10,354 nucleotides of DNA from NCBI GenBank assembly GCA_009784745.1, contig WQXR01000042.1, positions 1 to 10,354 on the forward strand, in the 5' to 3' direction. Below are positions 1 through 6,272 of the stretch, in pieces. Source of the stretch: Methanomassiliicoccaceae archaeon (GTDB lineage Archaea; Thermoplasmatota; Thermoplasmata; Methanomassiliicoccales; Methanomethylophilaceae). The position numbers were made by a program, and so were the translations under genes. The notes below the pieces were generated by a model that saw only the letters and a program-made list of their open reading frames with translations, was not told the origin of the DNA and searched no databases. Each line of letters begins with the position of its first letter. Position 1 is the first letter of the stretch.

Positions 1-988
1 CTCTTTGTTTCTGTTCCGGAAGTATGAACGTACGTTCGACGAAACGGTTCCTCATGAATCCTTCTTCGTACTGAACTTTAGAACCGATGGAAAAACCTAA
101 TGCATGCGCTCTTCCCGAGTCGGGGACGGGAATGACAATGTCAACGTCAGCGGGAGATTCTTCTGCAAGAATTTCGCCGACCGTTCTTCTTACTTCGTAC
201 ACTTCTTTCCCGTCTATTATTGAATCCGGTCTCGCGAAGTATATCCATTCGAACATACAGTGCGCGTATTGGCATTGTGTCGTTGATCTGTAGGATTTGA
301 ATCCTTTTTCCGTGATCTCGACGATCTCTCCAGGAATTACATCACGTACTATACTTCCTCCGAGGATATCGATGGCAACGCTTTCCGAAGCGAGGATATT
401 ACCGGTTTCCAATTTACCGATACATAACGGCTTGAATCCGTACTGATCGCGTACACCGAAGACACGGTCATTCAACAGTATCGTTAACGAGAATGAGCCT
501 TCCAGTTCGGACATGGCAGATCTTATCGCTTTTACGGGATCGCTGTTCTGTGTGAGATATTTAGCAATTATCTTTGCCATCAATTCCGAATCCGAATCTG
601 TGGAAAAGGACCATCCCGCCTCAAGATATTTCTTTTTGAGTTCTTGGCTGTTCGTTAATGCGCCGTTGTGCGATGCCGCGATTATTCCCTGCGTTATTTC
701 CAGTTCTATCGGTTCTGTGTTACGCTCGGCCTTGTTCGCCGCTGCCGGATATCTTACGTGACCGATACCGCATTTACCGGATATCGATTCAAGGTCCTTC
801 GGTCTGATGGCGTCGTTGACCATTCCCTGTCCTTTTACGGTGACCACTTTTTTACCGTTGAACACTGATATTCCGGCGCTCTCCTGACCGCGGTGCTGTA
901 TCATTCTCAGGGCCTTGAAAATATCAGCCGCAACATTATCGGAACAGTACATTCCGATGACGCCACAGCTGTGCTTTGGCCCTGTCAT
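1..988 (-). CDS. purF: Amidophosphoribosyltransferase (PurF), C-terminus cut by window edge
   Basis: Catalyses the first committed step of purine synthesis, transferring glutamine-derived ammonia to PRPP to give phosphoribosylamine, in the cytoplasm. I translated 329 residues from the ATG at 988. The N-terminal glutamine amidotransferase (Ntn) domain is clear: after a seven-residue propeptide comes the nucleophile Cys8 in SCGVIG, then QHRGQESAGI (31-40), SHNGAL (107-111) and STDSDSE (129-135). The linker CMFEWIYFARPDS (244-256) carries a Cys in the position of one iron-sulphur ligand of Bacillus-type enzymes. The phosphoribosyltransferase domain begins with VIPVPDSG (285-292) and GFMRNRFVERTFI; the PRPP loop and roughly the last 140 residues lie outside the window. 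The start is supported by a GAGG motif 10-13 bases upstream, within the end of the eL37 gene, whose stop is 12 bases away. Third gene of the LSm-eL37-purF operon. Confidence 0.97.
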   Translation of the reverse strand, partial: MTGPKHSCGVIGMYCSDNVAADIFKALRMIQHRGQESAGISVFNGKKVVTVKGQGMVNDAIRPKDLESISGKCGIGHVRYPAAANKAERNTEPIELEITQGIIAASHNGALTNSQELKKKYLEAGWSFSTDSDSELMAKIIAKYLTQNSDPVKAIRSAMSELEGSFSLTILLNDRVFGVRDQYGFKPLCIGKLETGNILASESVAIDILGGSIVRDVIPGEIVEITEKGFKSYRSTTQCQYAHCMFEWIYFARPDSIIDGKEVYEVRRTVGEILAEESPADVDIVIPVPDSGRAHALGFSIGSKVQYEEGFMRNRFVERTFILPEQKQR

Positions 989-1000
989 GTTGATACTTCC

Positions 1001-1171
1001 TCAATTATGCGATTTTGCCCATGCGTAGGATCTCATCTTTGCCATCTTTCCGTATCCGCATGATGCGCATTCTCCTCTTCTGACGTGGTATGAATGCTTT
1101 CCGCATCTGCGGCACGGTATATGTGTCTTGTATTTGTTGTGTCTTCCCTGTGCAGGCGTGCCTGTTCCCAT
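1001..1171 (-). CDS. rpl37e: 50S ribosomal protein eL37 (L37e)
   Basis: A 56-residue zinc-ribbon protein of the large ribosomal subunit, found only in archaea and eukaryotes. The sequence starts MGTGTPAQGRHNKYKTHI and has the zinc-binding CRRC (Cys20, Cys23) and CASC (Cys35, Cys38) pairs, then the conserved basic RSYAWAK near the C-terminus. Length matches the family. It lies 11 bases downstream of LSm and 12 bases upstream of purF, which implies a shared mRNA. The LSm/eL37 pairing is a well-known conserved neighbourhood in archaea. The protein is highly basic, as expected for an rRNA-binding protein. Confidence 0.97.
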   Translation of the reverse strand: MGTGTPAQGRHNKYKTHIPCRRCGKHSYHVRRGECASCGYGKMAKMRSYAWAKSHN

Positions 1172-1182
1172 TGTTATCCCTC

Positions 1183-1398
1183 TTACGGTGAAATGTAGAT
1201 GACGTTATCTCCGCGTACTATCGTCAGACTCAGTTTTCTCGTTGACTGGCCGTTAACTATTTCCTCTGCGTTCTTAAGCACAAGGTTCATGTGCGGATCG
1301 TAACCGTCAAGAACGCCTCGGTATTCTCTTTTTCCTTTAAGTTCGACGATGACGTTCTTGTTCACCGACTGACTGAGAACTGTTAAAGGTTTCATCAT
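1183..1398 (-). CDS. Sm-like archaeal RNA-binding protein (LSm / Sm1)
   Basis: A 71-residue Sm-fold protein expected to form a heptameric ring that binds U-rich single-stranded RNA and works in RNA processing and turnover. The Sm1 motif contains GYDPHMNLVL (residues 32-41, with the RNA-contacting D34, H36 and N38). The Sm2 motif contains IVRGDNVIYIS (60-70, R62 G63 D64 N65). The frame stays open about 100 bases further upstream to a GTG at 1506. I chose ATG 1398 because it gives the family's usual N-terminus (MxKPL) and length, and because a strong GAGGTG motif (1408-1413) lies nine bases before it. First gene of the operon with eL37 and purF. The upstream neighbour ends only about 100 bases away with no obvious terminator between. 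Confidence 0.96.
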   Translation of the reverse strand: MMKPLTVLSQSVNKNVIVELKGKREYRGVLDGYDPHMNLVLKNAEEIVNGQSTRKLSLTIVRGDNVIYISP

Positions 1399-1458
1399 TT
1401 CCTGAGCCACCTCATGCCCATAATCCATTGAGTATATGAATATTGCTTTCGGGCGCGC

Positions 1459-1466
1459 TATTATAG
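1459..1466 (-). promoter_or_regulatory. Candidate TATA box for the LSm-eL37-purF operon
   Basis: Read on the minus strand the element is CTATAATA, centred about 64 bases before the LSm ATG. That would place transcription start near 1437 and give a leader of about 40 bases carrying the GAGGTG ribosome binding site. A second TATA-like element, CATATAC at 1432-1438, would start transcription inside the ribosome binding site and is less attractive. Pattern-based only. Confidence 0.35.
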
Positions 1467-1502
1467 AGGATGCGAGATGGGGCGATTGTGCATCATCCCA
1501 TA

Positions 1503-2753
1503 TCACCCGATCCGCATTCCTTTGAGCAACTCCTCAGCAGGAATTTCCATCTTGGCGAAGGCAGATATCTTCTTTCCAATGTCCTTGATAGAAGGGCCTA
1601 TGAAATAAACTGTATCATCGATCATCAGGAAACGATCATGATATCTGTTCGAAGTTTTTATTATCACAGGGGCATACTGTGCATTGTGCATATCAACATC
1701 CGACTGCAGCTGTACTGATATGCCTTTTGTGTAAACGGTCGCGGTAACATCCGGTCGTCTTTTTGATAATAACAGAAGCACGGATTTGTCCACGTAGTTG
1801 TCTATAAGCACAATCGTCTTTTTTGCTGAACATATAAGATCTGATATCAGCACGTACGCATCGAATACCTCCCCTTCAAAGAAAACACCTTGAGCCGGAG
1901 GCAATGAGGCCTTTATGAAAAAGTCCAGTTTCTTATCGTGTTCTCCCACACGATACTCTAAACGTTCGAAACGCTGATTGATCGCATAACCTTTCAGAAG
2001 ATATTCTCTCAGTATCTTCGTCGCCCATTGGCGGAAGAAGACGCCTCTTTGCGATTTAACTCTGTAGCCGACCGAAATTATCACATCAAGGTTGTAATGC
2101 TTTGTGAAACGAGAAACTTCGCGGCCGTTTTCAATTTGAACTGTTAAGGATTCCTTTACAGTTGCCGTGGACAGTTCACCTTCTTTGAAAGCATTATTGA
2201 TATGTATATTGACGTTTTGTTTTGTTGTTTGTAACAATTCTGCCATTTGCATCTGTGTCAGCCAAACGGTATCTTCTTCTATTTTTACCTCAAGTTTTAA
2301 CGAATTATCGGGCTGATACAGTATTATTTCTCCTCTGTTTTCTACATGACTGGGTATTGTTGCTTTGCCTCCCGATATCTCTGATACCCATTGACGAAAT
2401 TGCATGGCTCTTTTTGAATTTATGCGGTATCCGATCGACATTATCACATCCATACCGAAATGAGGAATTGTCCTTGCTACTTCTCGGCCCCCTTCTGTGC
2501 GAACTTGTCGGAGATCCCGACAGGTTGCCGCTACATCTAGTTCGCACTCGTCATATATTCGCTTGATATTCTCTACAATATTGGATCGTGCCGTGCTAAA
2601 TAGTTCCGCCATCTGTTGCTGTGACAGCCAAACCGTATCGCCTTCAAGTCTTACCTCAAGTTTTGTCGAATCATCCGGCTGATAAACCATCATCCTGCAT
2701 TTGTCTTGTTCCTGTTCCTCATGTACTATCATTCTGTTACTGTTTTTGGCCAT
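1503..2753 (-). CDS. Tandem double RhuM-type DNA-binding domains fused to a phospholipase-D-like domain
   Basis: Accessory protein of 416 residues. Residues about 20-126 form one RhuM/ORF6N-like module (VYQPDDSTKLEV, DTVWLSQQQMAELF, FGMDVIMSIGYRINSKRAMQFRQWVSEI). Residues about 141-265 repeat it in diverged form (LYQPDNSLKLEV, DTVWLTQMQMAELL, YNLDVIISVGYRVKSQRGVFFRQWATKI) and continue into the usual REYLLKGYAINQR. Residues about 295-402 contain H372-x-R374-x4-D379-x6-G386-x-S388, close to the phospholipase-D HKD pattern with Lys replaced by Arg; a single motif suggests dimerisation if active. The first module stops abruptly and the second begins with what looks like a former start (VENRGEIILYQPD), as if a truncated gene had fused to a complete one. 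RhuM proteins occur near mobile elements and restriction or toxin loci in gut bacteria; their biochemical role is unclear. I chose ATG 2753 rather than 2903 because GGTGA lies five bases before it and a TATA box precedes it. Acquisition from bacteria is inferred. Confidence 0.85.
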   Translation of the reverse strand: MAKNSNRMIVHEEQEQDKCRMMVYQPDDSTKLEVRLEGDTVWLSQQQMAELFSTARSNIVENIKRIYDECELDVAATCRDLRQVRTEGGREVARTIPHFGMDVIMSIGYRINSKRAMQFRQWVSEISGGKATIPSHVENRGEIILYQPDNSLKLEVKIEEDTVWLTQMQMAELLQTTKQNVNIHINNAFKEGELSTATVKESLTVQIENGREVSRFTKHYNLDVIISVGYRVKSQRGVFFRQWATKILREYLLKGYAINQRFERLEYRVGEHDKKLDFFIKASLPPAQGVFFEGEVFDAYVLISDLICSAKKTIVLIDNYVDKSVLLLLSKRRPDVTATVYTKGISVQLQSDVDMHNAQYAPVIIKTSNRYHDRFLMIDDTVYFIGPSIKDIGKKISAFAKMEIPAEELLKGMRIG

Positions 2754-2758
2754 TAAAT

Positions 2759-2763
2759 TCACC
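2759..2763 (-). promoter_or_regulatory. Ribosome binding site fixing the start of the RhuM-type gene
   Basis: Minus-strand GGTGA, five bases before the ATG at 2753. It matches the archaeal anti-Shine-Dalgarno sequence and favours this start over the upstream ATG at 2903, whose extra 50 residues do not resemble the family. Confidence 0.7.
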
Positions 2764-2788
2764 GGTCCAGCAGATATTTTGATATGAG

Positions 2789-2796
2789 TATTTATG
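2789..2796 (-). promoter_or_regulatory. Candidate TATA box for the RhuM-type gene
   Basis: Minus-strand CATAAATA centred about 39 bases before the ATG at 2753. It predicts a start of transcription near 2766 and a short leader of about 12 bases containing the GGTGA site. The same octamer precedes the arsA-like gene. Confidence 0.45.
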
Positions 2797-3010
2797 CCGT
2801 TCCAGGGGGTGACCGAAAGTACCTTCGTTTCCTGTGGAGACGATGTTACCCTTATATCGGAACGAATGAAAAGAACATGACCGTGCAACATGTGGCCAGA
2901 CATGAGAACTTTTATTCATTGCGAATGAAATTCCACCAGAAATATACGCTTCGAAAGAACCGAAAGTACATCTATTCCCCTTTAGGTTGCTGTTATCGGT
3001 TGATATTTTG

Positions 3011-3173
3011 CGTCATTTTATGCTTATACGAATGCGCCTATGGTCGGTGCGTCAAACGGTCCATGTCGAAAAGATAATTGCTTCTTGTAACGCTTTCTGC
3101 GCCGGTGCCTGTTTTGAAAAAGGTGTTTATCATTTATGAACGCCATATAAGATCAGTGGTCGCTACTGATAAC
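3011..3173 (-). pseudogene. Decayed second copy of the 3' end of the YkgJ-type gene
   Basis: This stretch aligns over its whole length with 3303-3465, the 3' end of the YkgJ-type gene, at a constant offset of 292 bases (identity roughly 85-90 percent by hand alignment). Translated on the minus strand it reads LSVATTDLIWRS, then an in-frame TAA, then MINTFFKTGTGAES, after which one extra base and two missing bases break the frame. With those indels corrected it ends DMDRxDAPTIGAFV followed by TAA at 3024-3026. The same end is recoverable from the neighbouring gene. It is therefore the last 50 or so codons of a former paralogue or tandem duplicate; I find no recognisable remnant of the rest. 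Confidence 0.8.
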
Positions 3174-3218
3174 AAAGAACTTTGCTTAAAAATGTCGTTA
3201 TTTGAAATAACTCATGTG

Positions 3219-3225
3219 AAAAAAA
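3219..3225 (-). terminator. T-run terminator for the arsA-to-YkgJ operon
   Basis: Seven consecutive T residues on the minus strand, about 100 bases past the end of the last operon gene, within an AT-rich stretch that also holds a small palindrome (3198-3210). This fits archaeal T-tract termination. A separate weak hairpin, TTGCAG...CTGCAA (3270-3275 with 3283-3288), lies slightly earlier without a T-run. Confidence 0.45.
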
Positions 3226-3329
3226 TTTATTTATATCTGGTAGAATATGTTGTTGTCAGAGGCGGTAAGTTGCAGGCTCAGTCTGCAATCCTGCCATCTC
3301 ATCGTTGTTTTACACTTATACGAATGCGC

Positions 3330-4424
3330 CTATAGTGGGCGCATCAAGACGGTCCATATCGTAAAAGATAATTGCTTCTTTATGCTTTCTGCGCCGGTGC
3401 CTGTTTTGAAAAAGGTGTTTATCATTGATGAACGCCACATGAGATCGATTATCGCTACTGATAACGAACCGTAGTATACGTTGCTCATATCGTCCTCGTA
3501 ATCCAATGAATCCAAAGTATGGAATGCGCTGCCCATCATGCTGTCCCTTTGGTTCAGCGTTGATATATAATTTTGAAGAACGGATTTCGCATCTGCGTCC
3601 AGACTCGGAAGCGATATCTCGTTCGGGTCGGCCGTTCCTTTTACGAAGATATCGCCGTTGTTATCGAGAGTACTCCATTCTATCACGTTCTTTTTTACCA
3701 TGAACAGATTCCATTTCCACTCTTTATCGCAGTAAACGGGAACGTTCAAGGGATCGTTCGATTGCATTGAGCCCAATGCCGCCTCCATGGCCGCTTCGTT
3801 AAGTTCATCCATGTTCATCTTTGCATCCGGTGTTATTTCATTTAATGAGACACACGGTTCTTCGAGTGACGAATCCATCACTTTGGCGATGTAATTCAGG
3901 TCTGTGAATTTTGTTAAATTTTCTGAGACCGATGATCTCAGTTCCGTTCTTTCTGCATAGACACCAGCTTCTTTGCACAGATCAAAGAATTCGTTGTATA
4001 CGGATGTCGCTTCCCTTAATGCTGATGTCAGCCTCATACTGCTTCTTGATGCCAATTCCTTCGCTTCCGTTTCCGCGGAAATTCCGTCGTTATACCAGGC
4101 GCCTCTGCATGATAGGTCTAATTCAGCTTTTATTCGGTCGCTGACATGAAAATGTATCGGAAACTGTTTGCAATACGTTGGTCTGTTGTCGTATATCGAA
4201 CATCTTCTTTCGTTGTCAAGGAATACACATGAACCTCTTCCCTTTTTCATCGCCAACGCAAAATGATCATTGCTTTTCACTAATGAACGAGAATGTTTCG
4301 TTCTGAAATAGTTCCTTTCTTCCGGTAATATCTCCGGTTGGCATAAACAGCACAGTCCGCATTCCCGCGGGCATATTATCTTCTTGCCGATGAGTTCCGA
4401 GACATCTATCGCATCTAAATTCAT
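3330..4424 (-). CDS. YkgJ-type cysteine-cluster protein (Fe/Zn-binding), probable C-terminal frameshift
   Basis: A 364-residue protein as read. Near the N-terminus it carries CPRECGLCCLC (Cys18, 22, 25, 26, 28), then GSCVFLDNERRC (Cys66, Cys75), SIYDNRPTYCKQFP (Cys85) and a further Cys106. This is the signature of the CxxxCxxCC family (YkgJ, PF03692), presumed to bind a metal or Fe-S cluster; no reaction is established. The remaining 250 residues are unfamiliar. Last gene of the five-gene operon, starting 7 bases after the pyrC stop. ATG 4424 is preferred over ATG 4478, which would overlap pyrC by 47 bases, but neither has a clear ribosome binding site. The final residues appear out of frame: restoring one base in the T-run at 3379-3381 turns the tail into IKEAIIF...DAPTIGAFV ending at TAA 3316-3318 (369 residues), matching the duplicated copy. 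The stop actually read is TAG, the only TAG among complete genes here. Confidence 0.85.
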   Translation of the reverse strand: MNLDAIDVSELIGKKIICPRECGLCCLCQPEILPEERNYFRTKHSRSLVKSNDHFALAMKKGRGSCVFLDNERRCSIYDNRPTYCKQFPIHFHVSDRIKAELDLSCRGAWYNDGISAETEAKELASRSSMRLTSALREATSVYNEFFDLCKEAGVYAERTELRSSVSENLTKFTDLNYIAKVMDSSLEEPCVSLNEITPDAKMNMDELNEAAMEAALGSMQSNDPLNVPVYCDKEWKWNLFMVKKNVIEWSTLDNNGDIFVKGTADPNEISLPSLDADAKSVLQNYISTLNQRDSMMGSAFHTLDSLDYEDDMSNVYYGSLSVAIIDLMWRSSMINTFFKTGTGAESIKKQLSFTIWTVLMRPL

Positions 4425-4431
4425 GACAACA

Positions 4432-5679
4432 TTATTCAAAGATATCCGCTCCGATCGGTTCTCCGCACAATTCTCCATCTTTGAGGATCATGTTGCCTCT
4501 TATGAGCACGATGTCGGGAAATATCGCGTCCCATCCTTCATATGGTGTGTAGTTGCATTTACTGTGCAAATTCTTTGCTTTTATCTTCTTCGAAAGGCGC
4601 ATATCATATATCGCAAGATCGGCATCGTAACCTTTCTCTATCTTTCCTTTATTGATCGAGAACGTATCCGCCGGTGCGGCGGATGCCATTCTTACTATGC
4701 GTGATAAATTCATGTTACCTTTTTTCACGAGGTCCATCATTATCGGCATGTATGTTCCCGTTCCCGGAATGCCGGCCGGAGCGTCGTTATATGATCTTTT
4801 CTTTTCATCAGGGGAATGAGGTGCGTGATCTGAACCGAACATTGTTATCTTATCGTTAAGGAACGCTTTGAACAGATCATCTCTTGTTCTGTTATCGCGT
4901 AACGGTGGGTTCACCTTGAATTCTGCGCTTTCTGATATTGAATCTGCAAAGAACAGATGATGCGTCGTAACTTCCGTTGTGAAACCTAAAGATAATGCCA
5001 ATTCCGCCGATCTTGCGTCAGTTATATGACAGATGTTCAGTTTCATTCCTTTATATCTTGATAATCTTGAGATCGCGTTATATTCCGCCGTTACCGGACG
5101 GTTGCGTAAATGATCACGGTTGTTCTTTTCTTCTCCGCCTGAGATCATATTATTATCTTCGGCGTGAACGCTTATCCTTTTTCCTGTTTGCGAGACGGAA
5201 TACATCATTCTCTGAATTTCGATATCATCGTTCATCAGTATCTCGCCTGTTGTCGATCCCATGAATAACTTGAAACCGCAAACTTTTTCCGCTAATGCTG
5301 CGGGATCGCATTTTGTCGTGAGCGCCGCAAAGGATCCGTGATCGGTGAATGACCTTCCTTTGATGATGTTCTTCTTCTCATTCAGCGTTCTTATGTCTGT
5401 TACCGCAGGTCTTGTGTTCGGCATATCAAGAACGCACGTTACGCCGCCGTGCAGCGCCGACGATGAACCTGAGGTAAAATCTTCTTTGTGGGTCAGTCCG
5501 GGATCCCTGAAATGAACGTGCGGATCGATCGCGCCCGGAAGTATGATACGATCTCCGAGATCGATGTTCCTGTCACCTTTCAGAACTTTCTTTATTTCTG
5601 CTATTTTACCGTCCTCTATTCCTATCGCTCCCTTTGTGAGTTCCCCGTTAAGGAATATGCGGCCTTCGATGACGATCAT
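4432..5679 (-). CDS. pyrC: Dihydroorotase
   Basis: Converts N-carbamoyl-aspartate to dihydroorotate, the third step of de novo pyrimidine synthesis, in the cytoplasm. The 415-residue length fits class I dihydroorotases of the amidohydrolase superfamily. Metal-binding and catalytic motifs are visible: DPHVHFRDPG (52-61, His54 and His56), GFKLFMGSTTG (135-145, Lys137), SVHAEDNNM (170-178, His172), CHIT (His218), TTHHLFF (238-244), NPPLR (257-261) and GSDHAPHSP (282-290, Asp284). The N-terminal strand and C-terminal segment (YDADLAIYDM, VLIRGNMILKDGE) form the usual small beta domain. The ATG overlaps the AMMECR1 stop as ATGA, and a GAGGT motif sits seven bases before it. Located between AMMECR1 and the YkgJ-type gene rather than beside other pyr genes. 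Confidence 0.97.
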   Translation of the reverse strand: MIVIEGRIFLNGELTKGAIGIEDGKIAEIKKVLKGDRNIDLGDRIILPGAIDPHVHFRDPGLTHKEDFTSGSSSALHGGVTCVLDMPNTRPAVTDIRTLNEKKNIIKGRSFTDHGSFAALTTKCDPAALAEKVCGFKLFMGSTTGEILMNDDIEIQRMMYSVSQTGKRISVHAEDNNMISGGEEKNNRDHLRNRPVTAEYNAISRLSRYKGMKLNICHITDARSAELALSLGFTTEVTTHHLFFADSISESAEFKVNPPLRDNRTRDDLFKAFLNDKITMFGSDHAPHSPDEKKRSYNDAPAGIPGTGTYMPIMMDLVKKGNMNLSRIVRMASAAPADTFSINKGKIEKGYDADLAIYDMRLSKKIKAKNLHSKCNYTPYEGWDAIFPDIVLIRGNMILKDGELCGEPIGADIFE

Positions 5680-6272
5680 TCTTTTACCTCAATTATGTCA
5701 CCTGATGGTGTTGTCTCTTTGAATATCCTTCCTTCGAATGATGATATCTCGCATTCATCATCTTTCCATTTATCTTTTGATATTCCCGCTTTCATGCAAA
5801 GATTCTCTAAATATTCCGTAACGTTCCAGTTCCATTCTTCCGGAACCTGAGGTAAGAATACCGACCTGCGGTCTTTGTATTCCAGTAAAAGACCGTGCTT
5901 TCCTATTATTATTTCATTGAGAAGTTCTTTTTTCTCTTTGACGATGATACGTTCCGGTCTGGTGAGTATTGTAACTTCTACGACAACGTTATCAAGTTCA
6001 CTTTTCTTCAAACTTTGAAATCTCGGGTCGTGACACGCGGAACGTGCCGCATGCTCCAACGCATACGGTAATTCGTATAACGGTTCGATGAATCCTATGC
6101 ATCCTCTCAAGTTAAGGGACGGAAATTTGTTTATCGTAACGAACACACCGCACTTCTCCGTGTACGGAAAATGCATCATATACGCCGTTCTTTCTTTCGT
6201 AACTTCCTGCGTTATCACGCATCTTGCCGTCTTTACAGCAACGATACCGTCATTTGTGCTTAGGGATGTCAT
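5676..6272 (-). CDS. AMMECR1 family protein
   Basis: A 198-residue single-domain AMMECR1 protein (PF01871), a family conserved in archaea, eukaryotes and many bacteria, without an established enzymatic activity. The diagnostic LRGCIG motif is at 55-60 (Cys58), preceded by CGVFVTINKFPSLN and followed by EHAARSACHDPRF, VEVTILTRPERI, and, near the C-terminus, FLPQVPEEWNWNVTEYLENLCMKAG. The frame is open upstream to 6338, but ATG 6272 gives the normal family N-terminus and overlaps the stop of the preceding gene as ATGA, pointing to translational coupling. In some genomes AMMECR1 is linked or fused to MEMO1 and a radical SAM protein; neither is present in this window. Here it is coupled on both sides, to a small helical protein and to pyrC. 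Confidence 0.95.
   Translation of the reverse strand: MTSLSTNDGIVAVKTARCVITQEVTKERTAYMMHFPYTEKCGVFVTINKFPSLNLRGCIGFIEPLYELPYALEHAARSACHDPRFQSLKKSELDNVVVEVTILTRPERIIVKEKKELLNEIIIGKHGLLLEYKDRRSVFLPQVPEEWNWNVTEYLENLCMKAGISKDKWKDDECEISSFEGRIFKETTPSGDIIEVKE

Larger units (their letters stand above)
3011..3465. repeat. Pair of direct repeats, about 163 bp each (3011-3173 and 3303-3465)
   Basis: The two copies are in direct orientation, 129 bases apart, and share a perfectly identical 43-base core (3092-3134 and 3384-3426), with scattered substitutions and one- or two-base indels on either side. The right copy is the 3' end of the YkgJ-type gene; the left copy is the pseudogene fragment. I see no terminal inverted repeats or target-site duplications around them. 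Confidence 0.9.

Noticed and set aside
1399..1506. N-terminal extension of LSm to GTG 1506
   Set aside because: LSm proteins are about 70-75 residues, and GAGGTG lies just before ATG 1398.
2754..2903. N-terminal extension of the RhuM-type protein to ATG 2903
   Set aside because: The extra 50 residues are unlike the family, and a GGTGA site plus TATA box point to ATG 2753.
2784..3077. Plus-strand 97-residue open frame upstream of the RhuM-type gene
   Set aside because: Unlike any family, overlaps the RhuM promoter and the antisense of the pseudogene, and has no ribosome binding site.
3425..3461. TGATGA...CTGA resembling C and D boxes of an archaeal sRNA on the plus strand
   Set aside because: Lies antisense within a coding region, lacks paired C'/D' boxes and is not preserved in the left repeat copy.
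3011..3465. Insertion-sequence or CRISPR origin for the repeats
   Set aside because: Only two long copies, no terminal inverted repeats, transposase or regular spacers; the similarity follows a gene end.
3078..3474. Plus-strand frames across both repeat copies that both read LSAPVPVLKKVFII
   Set aside because: They are the reverse-strand shadow of the repeated 3' gene end. The minus strand holds the Cys-cluster gene and, with frames restored, shows synonymous-type substitutions in the tail.
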